From NCBI GenBank assembly GCA_934130975.1, contig CAKOYU010000027.1, positions 1 through 13,448 of the forward strand: DNA of 13,448 nt, in the 5' to 3' direction. The stretch is from an uncultured Clostridia bacterium (GTDB lineage Bacteria; Bacillota; Clostridia; TANB77; CAG-508). The position numbers and the translations under genes were made by a program. Positions 5,825 to 10,517 of the stretch are shown here, in pieces. A model generated the notes under the pieces. That model saw only the letters and a program-made list of their open reading frames with translations. It had not been told where the DNA came from and ran no database searches. Every line of letters begins with the position of its first letter. Within the stretch, counting starts at the first letter, position 1.

Positions 5825-6694
5825 TTAGAATATACCGTTATAAATAATAAATATCAAACAATTAATCAAATATTAAAACAAGAATTTCATATATCTGCAA
5901 GACTGCAACAAAAACTAATTCATCAGCATCATGTGTTTTTAAACTCAAAAATCGTTGATACCCGCTCAGCGGTCTCTTTAAATGATATTATTACAGTTGA
6001 TTTAAATTTCAATGAAGAAAGTGAAAATATAATTCCTACAAAAATACCACTTAATATCATTTATGAAGATGAGTACTTTCTTATTTTAAATAAACCCGCA
6101 GGAATTGCCGTCCATCCATCAATTTTACATTATACTGATAGTCTTGCTAATGGTGTTAAATTTTATTTTGAGAGTATTGGACTAAAACGAAAAATTCGTC
6201 CAATAAATAGGCTAGATTTAAATACTTCTGGCATAATTATTTTTGCCAAAAACGAATATGTTCAAGAATGTTTAATTAAGCAAATGCAAGATCACACATT
6301 CCAAAAATATTATATTGCATTTGTAGAAGGAACTTTTACTAATAAAGAAGGAACAATCAATTTACCTATTGATAGAAAGGAAAATAGTATTATTGAAAGA
6401 TGCATTTCTGAAAATGGTCAAACTGCAATTACTGACTATAAAGTATTATCTGAATATGCTGATTTTTCAACAGTAGAATGTCATTTACAAACTGGACGTA
6501 CACATCAAATCCGCGTACATATGTCTGCAATTGGTCATCCTTTGTTAGGAGATACTTTATATGGTAATTCTTCTAATTTAATTAATAGACAAGCTTTGCA
6601 CAGCTACAAAATTTCTTTTATTCATCCTATTGCAAAACAAATTATGTCTTTTTGTTGTGATTTACCTGATGATATGAATTCGCTATTCATGTAA
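5822..6694 (+). CDS. RluA-family pseudouridine synthase (RluD-like), TTG start, 290 aa
   Basis: Isomerises chosen uridines to pseudouridine in structured RNA, most likely 23S rRNA; which uridine cannot be told. Residues 10-60 resemble the S4-like RNA-binding domain (LKQEFHISARLQQKL). The catalytic domain has motif I KPAGIAVHPS (91-100), motif II NRLDLNTSG (129-137) with the catalytic aspartate D132, and the late motif with LQTGRTHQIRVH and GHPLLGDTLYG. At 290 aa it is within the family's usual range. An Asn (N129) stands where most RluA proteins have His in HRLD; the Asp itself is kept, so activity is expected. It has its own promoter and ends in a hairpin shared with the convergent rnpB gene. 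The paralog-level name (RluD, YjbO, YlyB type) is not certain. Confidence 0.93.
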   Translation: MLEYTVINNKYQTINQILKQEFHISARLQQKLIHQHHVFLNSKIVDTRSAVSLNDIITVDLNFNEESENIIPTKIPLNIIYEDEYFLILNKPAGIAVHPSILHYTDSLANGVKFYFESIGLKRKIRPINRLDLNTSGIIIFAKNEYVQECLIKQMQDHTFQKYYIAFVEGTFTNKEGTINLPIDRKENSIIERCISENGQTAITDYKVLSEYADFSTVECHLQTGRTHQIRVHMSAIGHPLLGDTLYGNSSNLINRQALHSYKISFIHPIAKQIMSFCCDLPDDMNSLFM

Positions 6695-6724
6695 AAAGAG
6701 AGAAATTATATTCTCTCTTTTTTC
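6693..6724. terminator. bidirectional terminator between the RluA-type gene and rnpB
   Basis: Perfect 12-bp stem AAAAAGAGAGAA (6693-6704) with TTCTCTCTTTTT (6711-6722), a six-base loop and T-runs on both strands. The left arm begins inside the TAA stop codon (6692-6694) of the RluA-type gene. The 3' end of rnpB lies 19 bases to the right, so it can serve both convergent transcripts. Confidence 0.85.
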
Positions 6725-6740
6725 ATTTATTCAATATTAT

Positions 6741-7127
6741 AAGTAAATCTATAAGCCGGGTTCTGTCATTCAAAATAGTCATTTATCTAGAACATATATT
6801 GCTATATGTTTCAAGCCACGCAATTCAGAAGGTGCCGAGCAGGCTTAATCTTCTACTTAGGTGTTGCTCCAGATGGGGTTTACACTGACCCAGTATGTCA
6901 CCATACCAGCGGTGAGCTCTTACCTCGCCTTTTCATCCTTACCTATACTTTAAAAAGAACTTCAGAAATTTACATTTCCTTGAACAAAAGTTATAGGCGG
7001 TTATTTTCTGTTGCACTTTCCTTAAGGTTTCCCTCACTAGACGTTATCTAGCATCATTGCTCTATGGAGCCCGGACTTTCCTCTCGTAATTCCTTTCGAA
7101 ATTTACCAGCGACTATTCAATTTACTC
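6741..7127 (-). ncRNA. rnpB: RNase P RNA, A type (catalytic RNA of tRNA 5' processing)
   Basis: Catalytic subunit of ribonuclease P, which with the small protein RnpA removes 5' leaders from pre-tRNAs. On the minus strand the 5' half of P4 reads GAGGAAAGTCCGGGCTCC (7083-7066), and the matching 3' half ACAGAACCCGGCTTA is at 6766-6752. The inner conserved stretches GCAACAGAAAATAACCGCC and GGTAAGAGCTCACCGC are present between them. The ends were set from helix P1: GAGTAAAT (7127-7120) pairs with ATTTACTT (6748-6741). The length of about 387 nt is normal. The GGGCTCC after AAAGTCC and the CCCGGCTTA end match the A type found in most bacteria, including many Clostridia, not the Bacillus B type. 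It has its own consensus promoter. A short open reading frame on the other strand (6806-7051) is only a shadow of it. Confidence 0.97.
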
Positions 7128-7134
7128 GTTTTCT

Positions 7135-7163
7135 ATTATAGCATGTTTAGCTTGACTTGTAAA
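7135..7163 (-). promoter_or_regulatory. near-consensus rnpB promoter
   Basis: On the minus strand TTTACA (7163-7158), a 17-base spacer and TATAAT (7140-7135), placing the start site at about 7127, exactly where helix P1 begins. The -35 box lies seven bases after the stop codon of the mgtA-like gene. No terminator fits between them, so mgtA transcripts probably run through rnpB. Confidence 0.85.
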
Positions 7164-7169
7164 GAAAAA

Positions 7170-9782
7170 CTAAATCCATTCGCCATATTTTTTGATATAT
7201 ATTTTCTTTGCCCATCCAGCTACTATGCAATATAATATTGGAACTCCTATTATAATTGAAAAGTATTTAGGTGCAAGTGCTGTTAATCCTATAGATTTTC
7301 CTATAAATGTGAATGGTACTATCATTCCTATTATACTAAGTGCAATTGATGATATATATACTGCTTTTGATGCATGACTTTGTATAAATGGTTTCTTTGC
7401 AGTTCTTATAACATGCATTCCAACTAAATTAGAGACTATACTATAGGTAAACCATGTTGTTTGGAAAACTGCTACTTCATGTGCTTTGAATACAAACCAT
7501 ATTAATGCAAATACAATTAAATCAAAACATGAACTTAATGGTCCCATAAACAGCATAAAGTGTTTTAAACCTTTTACATCAAACTGTTTTGGTTTGTTTA
7601 AATATTCTTCGTCTACATTGTCTAATGGTAAAGTTAGTTGTCCAAAATCATAAAGTAATCCCTCCACTAACAATTGTATAGGTGTTTCTGGTAAGAATGG
7701 AAGTAGTACACTTGCAATTATAACTGACATTACTTCTCCAAAATTGAAGCTTGCTGCAAGTTTAATATATTTCATTAAATTTGCATAAGTATGACGTCCC
7801 TCTTTTACACCATCAAGTAAAACGTGTAAATCTTTTTCTAGTAATATTATATCTGCAGATTCTTTTGCAATATCAACTGCTGTATCAACTGAAATTCCTA
7901 CATCTGAATTTACAAGTGATGGACTATCATTTATTCCATCTCCCATATATCCTACTACATTTCCACTATCTCTTAATAATCTAACTATACGAGCTTTTTG
8001 GATTGGTGAAAGTTTTGCAAATATATTTGTCTTTTTCAATAATCTTTTTACACCTTGATCTGGTAATTTATCTATTTGCGCTCCTGTAACAATTTGTTTT
8101 GATTTTATACCAACCTTTTCACATACACATCTTGTTACCTCTACATTATCACCTGTTAAAACTATAACTCTTATTCCATTTTTTCCAAGTTTTTCGATAG
8201 AAGATTTAGCTGATTCTTTTGGTGGATCAAGAAATCCTATAAATCCCATAAGAACCATATTCTTTTCATCTGTCACATCAAATCCGTCTGTTTTATTTAA
8301 ATCATTTTTCTGACATACTGCAACAACACGAAGTCCTTGCTTATTTAATTCTTTTGCAATTTTCTTAATATTTTCTTTTATAGCATTTGTAATAGGTTCG
8401 ACTTTTCCTTGATAATCTATTAATGTACATATTCCTAAAATTTCTTCTACTGCACCTTTTGTAATTAATTGTGTTTTACTTCCATCATTTACTATTACAG
8501 AAAGTCTACGTCTTGAAAAGTCAAATGGTATTTCATCAACTTTATTGTATTTTGTAGATATTTCATCTAAATTATGTTCTATTCCACGGTTTATTACAGC
8601 TTCATCTATATTGCTTCTTAAACCTGTTTGAAAATATGCATTTAGAAAAGCATGTTTTAATACTCTAAAATCTTCATTTCCCATAACATCTAGATATTTT
8701 TCTAGTACAATCTTGTCTTCTGTTAATGTTCCTGTTTTGTCTGTACACAAAATATTCATAGCTCCAAAACTTTGAATAGAATCTAGTTTCTTTACTATTG
8801 TCTTTTTCTTAGACATTCGTAAAGCTCCTTTTGATAATCCTGATGATAGAATTACTGGTAATAGTAGTGGTGTTATACATATTGCTATTGCTACCGCAAA
8901 TGTAAATGATGTTATTATACTATGTTTTTGAACAGTTAATATAAATACAATAGGTATTAATATAAGCATAAATTTTATTAGTAGTTTACTTATATTTTCT
9001 ATTCCTTTTTGAAAAGCTGTTTTAGGTTTACCTGTTGTTAAAGTATGTGCAACTTTTCCAAAATAAGTATTATCAGCTGTTAATACTACAATTCCTTTTG
9101 CTGAACCACTTATAACATTTGTTCCCATAAAACATATTGTGTCTACATCAGACAATCCTTCAATTGTCTCATTTGCATCAAGTTCAGTATTCTCAAGTTT
9201 TTTTATTGCATCAGATTCACCTGTAAGTGTTGATTGCCCAACATACAAATCTTTTGATTCTATTATTCTTAAATCTGCTGGTATCATATCTCCTGCAGAA
9301 AGTATAACTGTGTCACCTGGAACTAAATCTTTAAATGGTAATTTAATCTTCTTTCCATTTCTTACAACTGTTGCAGTTGTTGATACTAATTGTTTTAATT
9401 TTTCTGCAGCCTTATTTGAACGATATTCTGAAAAGAAATCTAAAAATGTGCTAACCGCAACTAAAACTAAAATAACAATTATATTTGCATAACTTGGTAC
9501 TTCTGCCAAATATACATCTGTGTAACATAATACCAATGCAATTCCTATCAAAATGCTATTAAAAGGTGTAAATAAACTTTTCATCAAGTAGTGATACCAT
9601 TTTTTAGGTTTCGACTGTGTCACTTCATTATGCCCAAATCTGTGTATTCTTTGTTCAACTTCTTCGTCTGTTAGACCTCCTTCTTTTACATTAAATTCAG
9701 AAATAAATTCTTCTTTAGATGTTCTACATAAATGCCCATATATTTTTTCTGCATTTACATCTTCTCTTTTGTCATTTGCCAT
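7170..9782 (-). CDS. mgtA: MgtA/MgtB-like P-type ATPase, magnesium transporter (870 aa)
   Basis: Membrane ATPase of the P3B group, expected to import Mg2+ using ATP. The length of 870 aa is near the family's 900. Motifs: actuator TGES (187-190); phosphorylation loop with D348 in CTDKTGTLT; KGA in the nucleotide domain (442-444); FLDPPKE (517-523); hinge GDGIND (614-619). Around ten membrane helices: two before the actuator domain (about 66-113), two before D348 (about 266-310), and six after about 675. The signature DNVDEEYLNKP and the region YDFGQLTLP (M6) are MgtA-like. Two membrane positions differ from the MgtA I recall: TPLLLP (304-309) in M4 where MgtA has TPEMLP, and NFGEV in M5 (E683) where MgtA has Asn, so the ion specificity is less sure than the family. 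The ATG follows GAGGAGGT. Confidence 0.9.
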   Translation of the reverse strand: MANDKREDVNAEKIYGHLCRTSKEEFISEFNVKEGGLTDEEVEQRIHRFGHNEVTQSKPKKWYHYLMKSLFTPFNSILIGIALVLCYTDVYLAEVPSYANIIVILVLVAVSTFLDFFSEYRSNKAAEKLKQLVSTTATVVRNGKKIKLPFKDLVPGDTVILSAGDMIPADLRIIESKDLYVGQSTLTGESDAIKKLENTELDANETIEGLSDVDTICFMGTNVISGSAKGIVVLTADNTYFGKVAHTLTTGKPKTAFQKGIENISKLLIKFMLILIPIVFILTVQKHSIITSFTFAVAIAICITPLLLPVILSSGLSKGALRMSKKKTIVKKLDSIQSFGAMNILCTDKTGTLTEDKIVLEKYLDVMGNEDFRVLKHAFLNAYFQTGLRSNIDEAVINRGIEHNLDEISTKYNKVDEIPFDFSRRRLSVIVNDGSKTQLITKGAVEEILGICTLIDYQGKVEPITNAIKENIKKIAKELNKQGLRVVAVCQKNDLNKTDGFDVTDEKNMVLMGFIGFLDPPKESAKSSIEKLGKNGIRVIVLTGDNVEVTRCVCEKVGIKSKQIVTGAQIDKLPDQGVKRLLKKTNIFAKLSPIQKARIVRLLRDSGNVVGYMGDGINDSPSLVNSDVGISVDTAVDIAKESADIILLEKDLHVLLDGVKEGRHTYANLMKYIKLAASFNFGEVMSVIIASVLLPFLPETPIQLLVEGLLYDFGQLTLPLDNVDEEYLNKPKQFDVKGLKHFMLFMGPLSSCFDLIVFALIWFVFKAHEVAVFQTTWFTYSIVSNLVGMHVIRTAKKPFIQSHASKAVYISSIALSIIGMIVPFTFIGKSIGLTALAPKYFSIIIGVPILYCIVAGWAKKIYIKKYGEWI

Positions 9783-9803
9783 CTTTTATTACCTCCTCTA
9801 GGT

Positions 9804-9831
9804 TGTCAAAAAGTCTATATCCTTTTTGACA
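9804..9831 (-). promoter_or_regulatory. hairpin in the mgtA leader, next to the ribosome binding site
   Basis: On the minus strand TGTCAAAAAG (9831-9822), an eight-base loop and CTTTTTGACA (9813-9804): a perfect 10-bp stem ending about eight bases before the GAGGAGGT ribosome binding site. There is no U-run after it, so it is not a terminator. It could be a DNA operator (a 28-base palindrome) or an RNA structure affecting translation or stability. It does not resemble the M-box magnesium riboswitch, which is far larger. Confidence 0.6.
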
Positions 9832-9880
9832 GCTTTTCACTTTTTATTATATATTTTTTGTGGCTTTTTTAAACATATTT

Positions 9881-9909
9881 ATGATATCACTATGAATTTT
9901 ATAATTCAA
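9881..9909 (-). promoter_or_regulatory. candidate promoter of mgtA
   Basis: On the minus strand TTGAAT (9909-9904), a 17-base spacer and TATCAT (9886-9881), leaving a leader of about 90 bases that contains the 10-bp hairpin. A second choice lies closer to the gene: TATAAT (on the minus strand within AATATATAATAAAAAG, near 9850) with only TTTAAA 16 bases upstream. Confidence 0.4.
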
Positions 9910-9981
9910 TGTTTTTTGCAATATTTTAAGTCTTTTTCTTGTATTAATAAAAAAACATTATCTTATAACATTTCCAACATT

Positions 9982-10059
9982 AAAATCTGCTAATATGTTG
10001 TTTTTTGAATATGAAGATTGCGACAGCAAGGTATAAAAAGCAATATATTAGCAGATTTT
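9982..10059 (+). repeat. hairpin element copy B (15- to 19-bp arms, conserved loop core)
   Basis: Arms AAAATCTGCTAATAT (9982-9996) and ATATTAGCAGATTTT (10045-10059) pair perfectly. Four more pairs inward (GTTG 9997-10000 with CAAT 10041-10044) include one G-T pair, which is a G-U wobble in RNA of the plus strand but a mismatch in RNA of the minus strand. The loop is 40 bases and carries the same core as copy A (ATGAAGATTGCGACA at 10011, CAAGGTAT ending 10034), with one difference (G for C at 10026). It fills the 361-base gap between the mgtA leader and the terminator of the 66-aa gene, which otherwise shows no gene. Confidence 0.8.
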
Positions 10060-10071
10060 TGGTATAATATG

Positions 10072-10116
10072 CAAAAAATAAAAGACCTTTGAATTATCAT
10101 TCTAAAAAGGCCTTTT
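10072..10116 (-). terminator. intrinsic terminator of the 66-aa gene
   Basis: On the minus strand AAAAGGCCTTT (10116-10106) pairs with AAAGGTCTTTT (10090-10080) over 11 bp with one G-U pair, a 15-base loop, then ATTTTTTG. The G-U pair forms only in minus-strand RNA, which fits termination of the gene at 10144-10344. Confidence 0.8.
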
Positions 10117-10143
10117 GTTTATTATACAAGTTTGTTAATTCAT

Positions 10144-10344
10144 TCAGCGATTGCAAAACAACTCTCTTAATTCATTTAAGTTTATAATATAATTGTACTT
10201 ATTCTTGCTGTCTCTTTTGTATGAAACTTTCCAAAAATCAAGAAAATTTAATTCTTGTTCATCTAATGGCACAGAAATAACATTACTATTGGCATTCTGT
10301 ACCCTTCCATAAAGGTGTTTTGATATGTAACATGTGCACTTCAT
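10144..10344 (-). CDS. small hypothetical protein (66 aa)
   Basis: I do not recognise this protein. The gene is supported by a strong GGGAGG ribosome binding site eight to nine bases before the ATG and by an intrinsic terminator 28 bases after the stop. The protein is polar, with no signal peptide or membrane segment. It has Cys at 3, 5 and 64 (MKCTC at the start, FCNR at the end), which could bind a metal or form a disulfide. The middle (VISVPLDEQELNFLDFW) looks like a strand followed by an amphipathic helix. No good -35/-10 pair was found. An inverted repeat (10385-10413) lies about 41 to 69 bases before the start codon. It sits alone between dnaE and mgtA, all on the same strand. Confidence 0.7.
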   Translation of the reverse strand: MKCTCYISKHLYGRVQNANSNVISVPLDEQELNFLDFWKVSYKRDSKNKYNYIINLNELRELFCNR

Positions 10345-10384
10345 AAATTCAACCTCCCTTTGTAAAAAACTTATATAATAAACC

Positions 10385-10413
10385 TATACAATTAGTTACT
10401 CGTTTATTGTATA
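10385..10413. repeat. inverted repeat upstream of the 66-aa gene, possible operator
   Basis: TATACAAT (10385-10392) and ATTGTATA (10406-10413) are perfect 8-bp inverted copies with a 13-base spacer. TACAAT is itself a -10-like box on either strand. Located between the dnaE terminator and the 66-aa gene, it may be a regulator binding site, but AT-rich palindromes of this size also occur by chance. Confidence 0.35.
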
Positions 10414-10464
10414 CTTGTCTTTTTGAAAAGTCTGTTGAATTTTGTCGTTTTTATTTTTTTATTC

Positions 10465-10500
10465 AAAAAAGTACCAGTCTTGGAACAAAACAGAACCGGT
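10465..10500 (-). terminator. probable terminator of dnaE
   Basis: On the minus strand ACCGGTT (10500-10494) pairs with GACTGGT (10479-10473) over 7 bp with two G-U pairs, a 14-base loop, then ACTTTTTTG. It lies 18 bases after the dnaE stop codon. The stem is weak but the U-run is good. Confidence 0.6.
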
Positions 10501-10517
10501 CCAAAATGCGCAAATTT

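Noticed and set aside
6806..7051. 81-aa open frame on the plus strand.
   Set aside because: It lies wholly within the RNase P RNA gene on the opposite strand and has no ribosome binding site.
9783..9960. M-box magnesium riboswitch upstream of mgtA.
   Set aside because: The leader is only about 90 to 100 bases from the likely promoter, shows none of the multi-stem M-box layout, and contains one simple hairpin.
10011..10067. The core of hairpin element B reads as a small open frame (MKIATARYKKQY...), and that of A as MKIATPRY then stop, suggesting a conserved peptide.
   Set aside because: There is no Shine-Dalgarno sequence before either ATG, the frame is broken right after the core in A by an inserted base, copy C lacks the ATG, and the single core difference changes the amino acid. 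The conservation looks to be at the nucleic acid level.
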